Assembly: GCF_900111905.1 (NCBI RefSeq)
Contig: NZ_FOKM01000008.1
Span: 186,001 to 250,000, forward strand
Reading direction: 5' to 3'
DNA length: 64,000 bases
From: Rhizobium sp. NFR07
GTDB taxonomy: Bacteria; Pseudomonadota; Alphaproteobacteria; Rhizobiales; Rhizobiaceae
Below the pieces are notes generated by a model. It did not search any database and had not been told where the DNA came from. It worked only from the letters and a program-made list of their open reading frames with translations. The position numbers and the translations under genes are program-made. Of the stretch, positions 43,369 through 52,009 are shown one piece after another; the stretch's first letter is position 1, and each line of letters starts with the position of its first letter.

Positions 43369-43494
43369 TCAGCTCTTGGCAGAGAGCTCTGTCGGGGATG
43401 CCATCAACTCCGATCCGCCAATAGACTGGTCCATATATTTGAAAGCCAGAATACTCAGCACCGAAGCGATAAGAACGACGAAAATGATCCGCAT
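43369..43494 (-). CDS. small single-pass membrane protein (41 aa)
   Basis: A 41-residue frame that is easily missed: MRIIFVVLIASVLSILAFKY, then a hydrophilic tail with MDQSIGGSEL and ending SAKS. AAGGAG lies seven bases before the ATG. The architecture (basic start, one helix, polar tail) is the same as in the next gene downstream. It is about 110 bases after the tRNA-Lys on the same strand, so it could be transcribed from the tRNA promoter. Confidence 0.5.
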   Translation of the reverse strand: MRIIFVVLIASVLSILAFKYMDQSIGGSELMASPTELSAKS

Positions 43495-43604
43495 GGACAA
43501 CTCCTTAGGCGGAGATAACAGCCACGGCCTAATACTTGTTCCGGCAAGGCTCGCGCATTGCTGATCACGAATATTGTACGAAGTTATTGGAGTGGAATTT
43601 GAGA

Positions 43605-43680
43605 TGGTGAGAGCGCAGGGGTTCGAACCCTGGACCTACTGATTAAAAGTCAGTTGCTCTACCGGCTGAGCTACGCTCTC
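43605..43680 (-). tRNA. tRNA-Lys (anticodon TTT)
   Basis: A full cloverleaf on the minus strand: acceptor GAGAGCG pairing with CGCTCTC, D arm GCTCAGCCGGTAGAGC, anticodon stem ACTGA/TCAGT with loop CTTTTAA, T arm CAGGG-TTCGAAC-CCCTG, discriminator A and encoded CCA. Anticodon TTT decodes AAA and AAG. There are no introns or obvious mutations. Confidence 0.97.
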
Positions 43681-43717
43681 CCGCGAATGCACCGAAGCGC
43701 CTCTCGAAAGTGCGCGG

Positions 43718-43746
43718 AACATATGCAGGTCACCCCCTGCGGTCAA
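43718..43746 (-). promoter_or_regulatory. sigma70-type promoter of tRNA-Lys
   Basis: On the minus strand TTGACC (43746-43741), a 17-base spacer and TATGTT (43723-43718), ending 37 bases before the tRNA 5' end. The spacing is ideal for the housekeeping sigma factor and the position fits a stable-RNA promoter. Confidence 0.7.
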
Positions 43747-43880
43747 CCCGGAAAAACACCAAAAACAGCACTGTTGGCGGTTTTCCAGCAATGGTTATAA
43801 GACGTCGTTCGAAAAGGTGATTGGCCTTGGGGGCGGATAGGCGCTACCAGCGCGGCCAAGCTGCAGATCGGGGTCGTTCC

Positions 43881-44627
43881 GTGTCCATTGCCGAAATATC
43901 CGTTTTCACCGCCCTGATCGCGGGCGCGCTCTCCTTCCTGTCCCCTTGCGTCCTGCCGCTGGTGCCGCCTTATCTCTGTTACATGGCGGGTATTTCCGTC
44001 GACCAGTTCCGCGGAGAAGCTCCTGCGCAGGCGTCTCCAGCACGGGCGGCGGTGCTGCGCTCGGCCTTCTTCTTCACGCTCGGCTTTGCCACCGTCTTCG
44101 TCATGCTCGGGGCAGGGGCGTCCACGGTGGGCGTCCTGCTGCGCCAGCATCTCGACATCCTGTCCAAGATTGGCGGCCTGATCATCATCGTGATGGGATT
44201 GAATTTCCTCGGCGTCCTGAGAATCGGATTCCTGTCTCGCGAGGCGCGCTTCCAGTCCTCCGGACAGCCGGCGACCCTGTCCGGCGCCTATCTCATGGGG
44301 CTCGCCTTCGCCTTCGGATGGACGCCCTGCATCGGGCCGGTGCTTGGCGCCATCCTAGGGGTGGCCGCATCACGCGACACGGTTGGGGAAGGCGCGACAC
44401 TGCTTGCCATCTATTCGCTGGGGCTTGCCGTTCCGTTCTGGATCGCGGCCGGATTTTCCGGCGTCTTCATGCGCTTCCTGACGCGCTTCCGCCGTCACCT
44501 CGGCACCGTGGAGAAGATCATGGGTGTCTTCCTGATCCTGACGGGCCTCGCCTTCATCTTCGGCATCGTCACCGATGCCGCTATCTGGTTCCAGCAGACC
44601 TTCCCGATCCTGATGCAGATCGGCTGA
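43881..44627 (+). CDS. ccdA: CcdA-type cytochrome c biogenesis / thiol-disulfide transporter
   Basis: A 248-residue membrane protein with six predicted helices. The redox cysteine of helix 1 is in SFLSPCVLPLVPPYLCYM and its partner in helix 4 in FGWTPCIGPVLG. It carries reducing equivalents from cytoplasmic thioredoxin to the periplasm for cytochrome c maturation and related tasks. GTG 43881 is chosen because the preceding 20 codons are not family-like; its ribosome site is weak. It is convergent with the UbiH-like gene. Confidence 0.9.
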   Translation: MSIAEISVFTALIAGALSFLSPCVLPLVPPYLCYMAGISVDQFRGEAPAQASPARAAVLRSAFFFTLGFATVFVMLGAGASTVGVLLRQHLDILSKIGGLIIIVMGLNFLGVLRIGFLSREARFQSSGQPATLSGAYLMGLAFAFGWTPCIGPVLGAILGVAASRDTVGEGATLLAIYSLGLAVPFWIAAGFSGVFMRFLTRFRRHLGTVEKIMGVFLILTGLAFIFGIVTDAAIWFQQTFPILMQIG

Positions 44628-44681
44628 TTACTTAGCCGCCAAGCCCCGGAATCCGCCCACCGGGCTTCAGCCTACCGGCTC

Positions 44682-45884
44682 TTAATGCCGAACCTGCTTC
44701 CCGAGACCTTTGACGAAATTCTTCAGCCCGCGTCCCGGCTCGACACCTTCCTGCATCAGCGCATTGCGAAGAGGCGGGATGGCGTTAAGGACATGCATGC
44801 CGGCCGCGCGCACCATCTGAACCGGCAGGAAGTCCGTCAGCAGTGAGCGATTGAGCAGGTCGACGCTGACGGTGCGGCTCATCACGTCCGGCTTGCGGCG
44901 ACGATTGTAGCGATCACCGGCATCGGCTGCGATCGGCCGGTCACGGACGGCGGATAGCAGTTCGGCGAGCGTCATGCTGTCGCGCAACGAAAGATTGAGG
45001 CCCTGCGCGCCGATCGGCGGGAAGGCGTGCGCCGCCTCGCCGATGAATGCCGCCCGCCCGCTGCCGAAGCGCTCGGCCATCATGCTGGAAAGCGGCCAGG
45101 CCCGCGCCTTGCCTTCCACCGTCACCTTGCCGAGGATCGACTGCATGCGGGTTTCCACTGCTGTCGAAAGCTCTTCCGTTGACAATGAGACGAGCCGTGC
45201 AGCTTCTTCCGGACGGACGACCCAGACGAGGCTCGAGCGAAGGCCGGGCAGGGGCACCTGGGTGAACGGACCGCTCTCGGTGTGGAATTCAGTCGAGACA
45301 TTGCCGTGCGGCAGCGCATGGCTGAAATTGAGAACCACGGCCGACTGTTCGTAGGACCATTTGCGCGCGCTGACGCCGGCAGCTTCGCGCGTGATCGAGT
45401 TGCGCCCATCGGCGCCGATCACGAAATCGACCTCGATGACGTCGCCCTCGGCAATCGAGATCGTCGCCTTGTCGGTCTGCACGGCGACGCTTTCGGCATT
45501 CTGTTCGATCCGAGTCACGTTCGGTTCTGCGGCAAGCGCCTTGTTCAGAGCCTCGGACAGCGCCGTGTTCGGCATGTTGTAGCCGAAGGCTGTCAGTCCG
45601 ATATCCGTGGCGCGGAACTGCGCCGGCGGGGCGCGCAGGAGGCGGGTCGTGCCGTCGAGGATCTGCATGACGGAGAGCGCTGCCGTCGAAGGCGCGATCG
45701 CATCCCACACGCCGAGGCGCTCAAGGTAACGGACGGACTGGTCCATCAGTGCCGTCGTACGGGTGTCTTCATGCGGCGGCTTTGCGGCGATCAGGCAGAC
45801 CTTGCGTCCGGTACGGCCCAATGCGAGCGCTGCCACCAGTCCTGCCAGCCCGCCTCCGACGATTGCGATCTCGTAATGTTGCAT
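44682..45884 (-). CDS. UbiH/UbiF-family FAD-dependent hydroxylase
   Basis: A 400-residue flavoprotein monooxygenase. The FAD motif is VGGGLAGLVAALALG (near residue 8), the DG motif is GADGRNSITRE, and the second FAD motif is FIGEAAHAFPPIGAQGLNLSLRD. It is the family that hydroxylates the ubiquinone ring, so a role in ubiquinone synthesis is likely; which ring position is uncertain. No other ubi gene is near. It is divergent from pcs. Confidence 0.88.
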   Translation of the reverse strand: MQHYEIAIVGGGLAGLVAALALGRTGRKVCLIAAKPPHEDTRTTALMDQSVRYLERLGVWDAIAPSTAALSVMQILDGTTRLLRAPPAQFRATDIGLTAFGYNMPNTALSEALNKALAAEPNVTRIEQNAESVAVQTDKATISIAEGDVIEVDFVIGADGRNSITREAAGVSARKWSYEQSAVVLNFSHALPHGNVSTEFHTESGPFTQVPLPGLRSSLVWVVRPEEAARLVSLSTEELSTAVETRMQSILGKVTVEGKARAWPLSSMMAERFGSGRAAFIGEAAHAFPPIGAQGLNLSLRDSMTLAELLSAVRDRPIAADAGDRYNRRRKPDVMSRTVSVDLLNRSLLTDFLPVQMVRAAGMHVLNAIPPLRNALMQEGVEPGRGLKNFVKGLGKQVRH

Positions 45885-46077
45885 GTCCGCTTCCCGTTCA
45901 CTGTCTGGCCGATCACTTTCTGGGGCCTATGTAGAGCGTCGCGCGCTTCTGATCCATGGGGCATCGGCGCGCAGCTATGACGGCTGTAGTGTAAAACCTG
46001 TGGCCATTTCCGGGCGCGGTTGCAATATCGGCGGTTTGGCCGCATATCCGGAATGCAGAGAAAAGCGGGACCAGGGC

Positions 46078-46806
46078 GTGTTCAGACGAATTTTCAATTA
46101 CCGTAAAGTCCCCTATGCGGAAATCCGCGCATTCTGCGTGCACCTGCTGACGGCCTCCGGCTCCTTCCTGGCCTTCCTCGGCGTGGTCGCCGCGGCGGAG
46201 CATCGCTTCGTCGACATGTTCTGGTGGCTTGGCCTTGCGCTACTGGTCGATGGTATCGACGGTCCCATTGCCCGCAAGGTGCATGTGAAGGAAGTGCTGC
46301 CCAACTGGTCGGGCGACACGCTCGATAACATCATCGACTACGTCACCTATGTCCTGCTGCCCGCTTTTGCTCTCTACCAGAGCGGCATGATCGGCGAGCC
46401 ATGGTCCTTCGTTGCGGCCGGCATGATCGTCGTCTCGAGCGCCATCTATTATGCCGATACGGGCATGAAGACCGACGAGTATTTCTTCTCCGGTTTTCCG
46501 GTCGTCTGGAACATGGTGGTCTTCACGCTCTTCGTCATCGATGCAACGGCGACGACCGCGATGATCGTTGTCACAGTGTCTGTGGTTCTCACCTTCCTGC
46601 CGATCAGTTTCCTCCATCCGGTCCGCGTCAAACGGCTGCGGCCGCTCAATCTCGGCATCTGCCTGCTCTGGTGCGCGCTCGGTGGTTACTCGCTGTTGAT
46701 GCATTTCCAGTCGCCGGATTGGGTCGTCTGGGGCGTCGTCATCAGCGGCATTTATCTCTATTGCATCGGTGGTGTGTTGCAGCTCTTTCCAAATCTTGGA
46801 AAATGA
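46078..46806 (+). CDS. pcs: phosphatidylcholine synthase (Pcs)
   Basis: A 242-residue membrane enzyme that condenses CDP-diacylglycerol with choline. The CDP-alcohol phosphotransferase motif is complete: DGIDGPIAR, a spacer with PNW, then SGDTLDNIID. About six to eight helices follow. The sequence is recognisably that of rhizobial Pcs (FNYRKVPYAEIRAF near the start) with matching length. The start is GTG 46078; frames further left enter the UbiH-like promoter. With the PmtA-like gene at 26616 the window may encode both known routes to phosphatidylcholine, an important membrane lipid for host-associated rhizobia. Confidence 0.95.
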   Translation: MFRRIFNYRKVPYAEIRAFCVHLLTASGSFLAFLGVVAAAEHRFVDMFWWLGLALLVDGIDGPIARKVHVKEVLPNWSGDTLDNIIDYVTYVLLPAFALYQSGMIGEPWSFVAAGMIVVSSAIYYADTGMKTDEYFFSGFPVVWNMVVFTLFVIDATATTAMIVVTVSVVLTFLPISFLHPVRVKRLRPLNLGICLLWCALGGYSLLMHFQSPDWVVWGVVISGIYLYCIGGVLQLFPNLGK

Positions 46807-46971
46807 CGCGAAGCCTGTCGCAAACCTCTCTTTGATGTTGTGGAAGTCTGCAAAAACGGTATCAATATCAATCGGCTGCAATAATCGGCATGCGTGTGCC
46901 TTTGCAATTCTGAAGCAATACAAAATTGTACTTCCGCGACGGACCGGAAGTGCATTTAAAAAGGGGGATCC

Positions 46972-48546
46972 GTGACTGTATCCGAGGGCCCGGAAGCGAA
47001 GCCGCTTCTATCCATTCGGGGGCTGACCAAATTCTTCGGCAGCTTCGCCGCCTGCGATTCCATCGATCTCGATATCGGTCACGGGGAAATCCACGCGCTT
47101 CTCGGTGAAAACGGCGCGGGCAAGTCGACCCTCGTCAAGATGCTCTTCGGGGTGCTCGAACCGAGTGCCGGAAGTATTTCCTGGGACGGCGCGCCGGTGA
47201 CGATCGCGTCGCCCGGCGAAGCCCGACAGCGCGGCATCGGCATGGTCTTCCAGCATTTTTCCCTGTTCGAAGCCCTGACGGTCGCCGAAAACATCGCGCT
47301 TTCCCTCGATGCCCGCATACCGCTTGCTAAGATCGCCGAGGAAACCGCCACCGTCTCAAAGGCCTATGGCCTGCCGCTCGATCCGTCCGCCCATGTGGCC
47401 GACCTTTCCGTCGGCGAACGCCAGCGCATAGAGATCGTCCGCGCGCTTCTGCAGAACCCCAAGCTGATCATTCTCGACGAGCCCACCTCGGTTCTGACGC
47501 CCCAGGAGGCCGAGCGCCTGTTCGAGACGCTGATGCGCCTCAAGGCCGAAGGCCGTTCGGTCCTCTATATCAGCCATCGCCTCGAGGAAGTGCGCCGCAT
47601 CTGCGACCGCGCGACCGTCTTGCGCCACGGCAAGGTCACCGGTGCCTGCGATCCCAAGCGCGAGACACCGGCCTCTCTGGCGCGCATGATGGTCGGGACC
47701 GAAGTTGCCGAGGTCAAGCGCGAAGGCCTGGCCGATACCGGCGAGGTCCTGGTCGAGATGAAGGACGTGTCGGTTGCGCCACGCACGCCGTTCTCCGTTT
47801 CGCTCAAGGACGTCTCCCTGAAAGTCCGCGCCGGCGAAGTGCTGGCGATCGCAGGCGTCGCCGGCAATGGCCAGTCGGAGCTGTTCGATGCGCTGTCCGG
47901 CGAGTACCCGATCGCCGACGAGGGGCGGATTCGCCTGCGCGGCCGCGCCGTCGGTCGGCTTGGCATTAACGGCCGGCGTCTTGTCGGCGCCGGTTTCGTG
48001 CCGGAAGAGCGTCACGGACATGCAGCGGTGCCAGGGCTGCCGCTTTCCGACAATTTGCTCCTCGCCCGCAGCCGGTCCGACAAGAAGGCTTTCCTGTCCG
48101 GCGGCTTCCTGTCGGTTCTCCGCCGGGATGCGATCCAGTCCGCCGCGCGGCGCATCTGTTCGGTCATGGACGTGCGCAAGAGCGGCGAAGATCCGGCTGC
48201 CGGCTCGCTGTCCGGCGGCAATCTGCAGAAATTCATCGTCGGCCGCGAGCTGGATCGCCAGCCTTCGGTTCTCGTCATCAACCAGCCGACCTGGGGCGTC
48301 GATGCCGGCGCCGCGAGCCGCATCCGCCAGGCGCTGATCGATCTCGCCAAGGCCGGATCTGCCGTCATCGTCATCAGCCAGGATCTCGACGAGATCTTCG
48401 AGATCGCGACGACGATCGCGGTCATATCGGATGGCAAGCTATCTGCCCCTTATCCGGCAGGCGATCTTTCGATGGAACAGATCGGCTTGCTGATGGGCGG
48501 CATTCACGAGAGCCATTTCGGTGGGGAGGCGCGCTATGCGTCTTGA
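46972..48546 (+). CDS. BMP-family ABC importer, double ATPase
   Basis: A 524-residue protein with two ABC domains, of the kind used by nucleoside/simple-sugar importers with a BMP receptor. Domain 1: Walker A GENGAGKST, signature LSVGERQRIEI, Walker B LIILDEPTSVLTPQ. Domain 2 has a degenerate Walker A (GVAGNGQSE) and SLSGGNLQKFIVGREL, as usual for this class. GTG 46972 is preceded by AAGGGGGA. The downstream permease start lies inside its last codons. Purine or pyrimidine nucleosides are the likely cargo. Confidence 0.92.
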   Translation: MTVSEGPEAKPLLSIRGLTKFFGSFAACDSIDLDIGHGEIHALLGENGAGKSTLVKMLFGVLEPSAGSISWDGAPVTIASPGEARQRGIGMVFQHFSLFEALTVAENIALSLDARIPLAKIAEETATVSKAYGLPLDPSAHVADLSVGERQRIEIVRALLQNPKLIILDEPTSVLTPQEAERLFETLMRLKAEGRSVLYISHRLEEVRRICDRATVLRHGKVTGACDPKRETPASLARMMVGTEVAEVKREGLADTGEVLVEMKDVSVAPRTPFSVSLKDVSLKVRAGEVLAIAGVAGNGQSELFDALSGEYPIADEGRIRLRGRAVGRLGINGRRLVGAGFVPEERHGHAAVPGLPLSDNLLLARSRSDKKAFLSGGFLSVLRRDAIQSAARRICSVMDVRKSGEDPAAGSLSGGNLQKFIVGRELDRQPSVLVINQPTWGVDAGAASRIRQALIDLAKAGSAVIVISQDLDEIFEIATTIAVISDGKLSAPYPAGDLSMEQIGLLMGGIHESHFGGEARYAS

Positions 48547-49627
48547 ACTCCAGAAGCGCGCCCAGGTCTCCACCCTGTTCTCGATCCTGTCGCCTTTGCT
48601 GGCGCTGGCGCTGACGCTGGTGGTCGGCGGCATCATGTTCTGGGCGCTCGGCAAGAGCCCGACCGGCGCCCTCTACACCTTCTTCGTCGAACCGCTTCTG
48701 GACGTGTGGTCGCTGCACGAACTGGTCATCAAGGCGGCACCGCTGATCCTGATCGCGGTCGGCCTCGCCATCTGTTACCGCTCGAACAACTGGAATATCG
48801 GCGCCGAAGGCCAGTTCACCATCGGCGCGATCACCGGCTCTATCCTGCCCGTCCTCTATCCCGAATGGCATTCGCCGATGATCCTGCCGCTGATGCTCGT
48901 CATGGGCATGATCGGCGGCGCGCTTTACGCCGGCATCCCCGCCTTCCTAAAAATCCGCTGCAACACCAACGAGATCCTGACCAGCCTAATGCTGGTCTAT
49001 ATCGCCCAGCTGTTCCTCGATTGGCTGGTACGCGGTCCGTGGCGCGATCCCCAGGGCTACAATTTTCCACAGACCAAGAGTTTCCAGGTGGAGGCGGTTC
49101 TGCCGGAAGTCCTGGATTCCGGCCGCGCGCATATGGGCATCGTCTTCACGCTTCTCGCCGCGGTCCTGCTCTGGTTCATGATGCGCTTCATGCTCAAGGG
49201 GTTCCAGGTGTCCGTGCTCGGTCAGTCGGCGCGGGCAGGGCGGTTTGCCGGGTTCTCGGCGAAGAACATGGTCTGGTTCTCGATGCTGCTCTCCGGCGCG
49301 CTTGCCGGGCTTGCAGGAATCTCCGAAGTATCCGGCTCGATCGGCCATCTGCAGCCGACGATTTCCCCTGGCTACGGCTTCACCGCGATCATCGTCGCCT
49401 TCCTCGGGCGCCTCAATCCGCTCGGCATCGTCGCCTCCGGCTTTGTGCTGGCGCTGACCTATCTGGGTGGCGAGGCCGCACAGCTGTCGATCGGCATTTC
49501 CGACAAGGTCAGCCGTGTCTTCCAGGGCCTGATCCTGTTCTTCGTTCTCTCCTGCGACACGCTGATCCACTACAGGATCCGGCTGATCTTCAATCCGTCG
49601 GCGGCAACCGCGGAGGCGAAAAACTGA
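48536..49627 (+). CDS. BMP-type ABC importer permease 1 (YufP-like)
   Basis: A 363-residue inner-membrane permease of the branched-chain/ribose/nucleoside class, with 8-10 helices. The family motif is NIGAEGQFTIGAITG, and the EAA-like loop is in SVLGQSARAGRFAGFSAKNM. It starts at ATG 48536, inside the ATPase gene (11-base overlap), after GGGAGG. It is partnered with the permease that follows. Confidence 0.9.
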   Translation: MRLELQKRAQVSTLFSILSPLLALALTLVVGGIMFWALGKSPTGALYTFFVEPLLDVWSLHELVIKAAPLILIAVGLAICYRSNNWNIGAEGQFTIGAITGSILPVLYPEWHSPMILPLMLVMGMIGGALYAGIPAFLKIRCNTNEILTSLMLVYIAQLFLDWLVRGPWRDPQGYNFPQTKSFQVEAVLPEVLDSGRAHMGIVFTLLAAVLLWFMMRFMLKGFQVSVLGQSARAGRFAGFSAKNMVWFSMLLSGALAGLAGISEVSGSIGHLQPTISPGYGFTAIIVAFLGRLNPLGIVASGFVLALTYLGGEAAQLSIGISDKVSRVFQGLILFFVLSCDTLIHYRIRLIFNPSAATAEAKN

Positions 49628-50541
49628 TGTTCGAAGCCATCCTCCTGACAGTCATCACTGCATCGACGCCGCTTGTGATCGCTGCCCTCGGCGAACTCGT
49701 GGCCGAGCGCTCCGGCGTCCTCAATCTCGGCGTCGAAGGCATGATGATCATGGGCGCGGTGTCGGCCTTTGCCGCGGCGCAGCTGACCGGCAGTCCCTAT
49801 CTCGGCATTCTCGCGGGCATTGCCGGCGGCGCGCTCTTCTCGCTGCTGTTCGGCTTCCTGACGCTGACGCTTGTCGCCAATCAGGTTGCGACCGGTCTCG
49901 CCCTGACGATCCTCGGCCTCGGCCTTTCCGGCCAGCTAGGCGAGAGCTTCGTCGGCATGCCCGGAATCAAGCTGCAGCCGATCGTGATCCCGCTCCTGTC
50001 CGACATTCCGTTCTTCGGCCTTGTCCTGTTCGCCCAAGACTTGATCTTCTATCTGTCGGTCGCCCTGGTCATCGGCATCAGCTGGTTCCTGTTCAAAAGC
50101 CGGGCAGGACTGAAGCTCCGTGCCATCGGCGACAATCACGGCTCCGCCCATGCGCTCGGCATCAATGTCGTGCGCGTCCGCTATCTCGCGGTCCTGTTCG
50201 GCGGTGCCTGCGCGGGCCTGGCCGGTGCTCAGCTTTCGCTCGTCTACACGCCGCAATGGGTGGAGAATATGTCGGCCGGCCGCGGCTGGATCGCGCTGGC
50301 GCTCGTCGTTTTCGCCTCCTGGCGCCCCTGGCGGCTCCTGGCCGGCGGTTATCTCTTCGGCGCCGTCACCATCGGCCAGCTGCATGCGCAGGCCTTCGGC
50401 ATCGGCGTGCCTTCCCAGCTCCTGTCTGCGCTGCCCTACGCGGCCACTATTGTCGTGCTGATTATCATTTCGCATAATCGACGCATGACGCTCATCAATA
50501 CGCCGGCATCCCTCGGAAAACCGTTTGTCCCCGATCGGTGA
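49627..50541 (+). CDS. BMP-type ABC importer permease 2 (YufQ-like)
   Basis: A 304-residue inner-membrane permease with about eight helices. It begins MFEAILLTVITASTPLVIAA and has LGELVAERSGVLNLGVEGMM, the hallmark of this subfamily, plus LRAIGDNHGSAHALGINVVR in the coupling loop. Its ATG overlaps the stop of permease 1 by one base. It is 41 bases before the receptor gene. Confidence 0.92.
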   Translation: MFEAILLTVITASTPLVIAALGELVAERSGVLNLGVEGMMIMGAVSAFAAAQLTGSPYLGILAGIAGGALFSLLFGFLTLTLVANQVATGLALTILGLGLSGQLGESFVGMPGIKLQPIVIPLLSDIPFFGLVLFAQDLIFYLSVALVIGISWFLFKSRAGLKLRAIGDNHGSAHALGINVVRVRYLAVLFGGACAGLAGAQLSLVYTPQWVENMSAGRGWIALALVVFASWRPWRLLAGGYLFGAVTIGQLHAQAFGIGVPSQLLSALPYAATIVVLIIISHNRRMTLINTPASLGKPFVPDR

Positions 50542-50582
50542 CCGCGTTAACGTCAATGTCATACTCCATCAGAGGTTGGAAA

Positions 50583-51656
50583 ATGAAGAAACTGATTATT
50601 GCTCTCACTGCCACGGCTGCCGTGCTTGGCGGTTTTGCGAGCGGTGCGTCGGCCCAGGAAAAGAAGAAGGTCTGCTTCATCTATGTCGGCTCCAAGACCG
50701 ACGGTGGCTGGACCCAGGCGCACGATATCGGCCGCCAGGCGCTGCAGAAGGCGCTGGATGACAAGATCGAGACCCCGTTCCTCGAAAGCGTTCCGGAAGG
50801 CCCGGATGCCGAGCGCGCCATCGAGCGCATGGCTCGCTCCGGCTGCGCCATGATCTACACCACCTCGTTCGGTTTCATGGACGCGACCGTGAAGGTTGCC
50901 GCGAAATTCCCGGACGTGAAGTTCGAGCATGCCACCGGTTTCAAGGCGGCTGAGAACCTCGCCACCTACAATTCGCGCTTCTACGAAGGCCGTTATATCC
51001 AGGGCCAGATCGCCGCGAAGATGTCGAAGAAGGGCCTCGCCGGCTACATCGCATCCTTCCCGATCCCGGAAGTGGTCATGGGCATCAATGCCTTCGAACT
51101 CGGCGCGAAGTCGATCAACCCCGATTTCAAGCTGAAGGTCGTATGGGCCAACACCTGGTTCGACCCGGGCAAGGAAGCCGACGCCGCCAAGGCGCTGGTT
51201 GACCAGGGCGTCGACATCCTGACCCAGCACACTGATACGACGGCTCCGATGCAGGTAGCAGCCGAGCGCGGCATCTTCGCCTTCGGTCAGGCCTCCGACA
51301 TGATCGCCGCTGGCCCGAAGACCCAGCTGACCGCCATCGTCGACACCTGGGGCGCCTATTACATCAAGCGCACCCAGGCCATGCTCGACGGCACCTGGAA
51401 GTCGGAGCAGATCTGGGACGGCCTCAAGGACGGCATCTTGACCATGGCGCCCTACACCAACATGCCGGACGACGTGAAGGCGATGGCGGAGGAGACCGAA
51501 GCCAAGATCAAGTCGGGCGAACTGCATCCGTTCACCGGCCCGATCAACAAGCAGGACGGTTCGGCCTGGCTTGCTGCCGGTGAAAAGCCGGAAGACGGCG
51601 TTCTGCTCGGCATGAACTTCTACATCGAAGGCGTAGACGACAAGCTGCCGCAGTAA
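50583..51656 (+). CDS. BMP-family ABC substrate-binding protein
   Basis: A 357-residue periplasmic receptor of the basic-membrane-protein (BmpA/PnrA) family. The signal peptide is [20 protein letters not shown] ending ASA; there is no lipobox, unlike PnrA lipoproteins. The mature part opens [19 protein letters not shown], the ligand-site region with Trp and Asp, and contains [16 protein letters not shown]. It binds nucleosides in characterised relatives. GAGG lies before ATG 50583. It is the last gene of the importer operon and the one usually expressed most. A hairpin repeat and a terminator follow. Confidence 0.92.
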   Translation: MKKLIIALTATAAVLGGFASGASAQEKKKVCFIYVGSKTDGGWTQAHDIGRQALQKALDDKIETPFLESVPEGPDAERAIERMARSGCAMIYTTSFGFMDATVKVAAKFPDVKFEHATGFKAAENLATYNSRFYEGRYIQGQIAAKMSKKGLAGYIASFPIPEVVMGINAFELGAKSINPDFKLKVVWANTWFDPGKEADAAKALVDQGVDILTQHTDTTAPMQVAAERGIFAFGQASDMIAAGPKTQLTAIVDTWGAYYIKRTQAMLDGTWKSEQIWDGLKDGILTMAPYTNMPDDVKAMAEETEAKIKSGELHPFTGPINKQDGSAWLAAGEKPEDGVLLGMNFYIEGVDDKLPQ

Positions 51657-51736
51657 GGTTGAAGGCGCATGGAGCTGGCGATCAGTTCCGTGCGGACGAA
51701 ACGTTGCGCGTGAAATACGATGGTCGCCGCACTCTC

Positions 51737-51853
51737 CCTCATCCCTGTGCCTTTCACAGGGATCCAGCCAGCCCAAGTCTTTGGGCTGGAAAGACCTACC
51801 TCGACGCGCAGACGCGCGTCGGCTGGATTCCTGTGACAAGCACAGGAATGAGG
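51737..51853. repeat. nested palindromic intergenic repeat
   Basis: An outer inverted repeat CCTCATCCCTGTG ... CACAGGAATGAGG (51737-51853), an inner pair GGATCCAGCC ... GGCTGGATTCC, and internal hairpins CAGCCCA-AGTCTT-TGGGCTG and GACGCGCAGACGCGCGTC. The whole 117 bases could fold as one branched hairpin. It resembles small non-autonomous palindromic elements of rhizobial intergenic regions; no transposase is present. Confidence 0.7.
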
Positions 51854-51887
51854 ACGGTGGGTTTCGGCAAATCGCAGATCATTAAAG

Positions 51888-51912
51888 AAGGGCGTCCACA
51901 GACGCCCTTTTT
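51888..51912 (+). terminator. rho-independent terminator before glmU
   Basis: AAGGGCGTC (51888-51896), loop CACA, GACGCCCTT (51901-51909), then TTT. It ends the BMP importer operon; glmU starts 98 bases later, so glmU has its own promoter in this short interval. Confidence 0.87.
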
Positions 51913-52009
51913 GCTTTTCAGCAATTTGTTTCCTGCCGATACAAGCCGTTTATCGCCCTTCAGGAAACATGCTGATAAAGACCCAAGGATTGCCGAAGGA
52001 GATTCTCAG

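Noticed and set aside
46807..46971. Purine riboswitch ahead of the nucleoside-type importer
   Set aside because: I could not find the conserved junction and loop bases of a purine aptamer in this 165-base gap.
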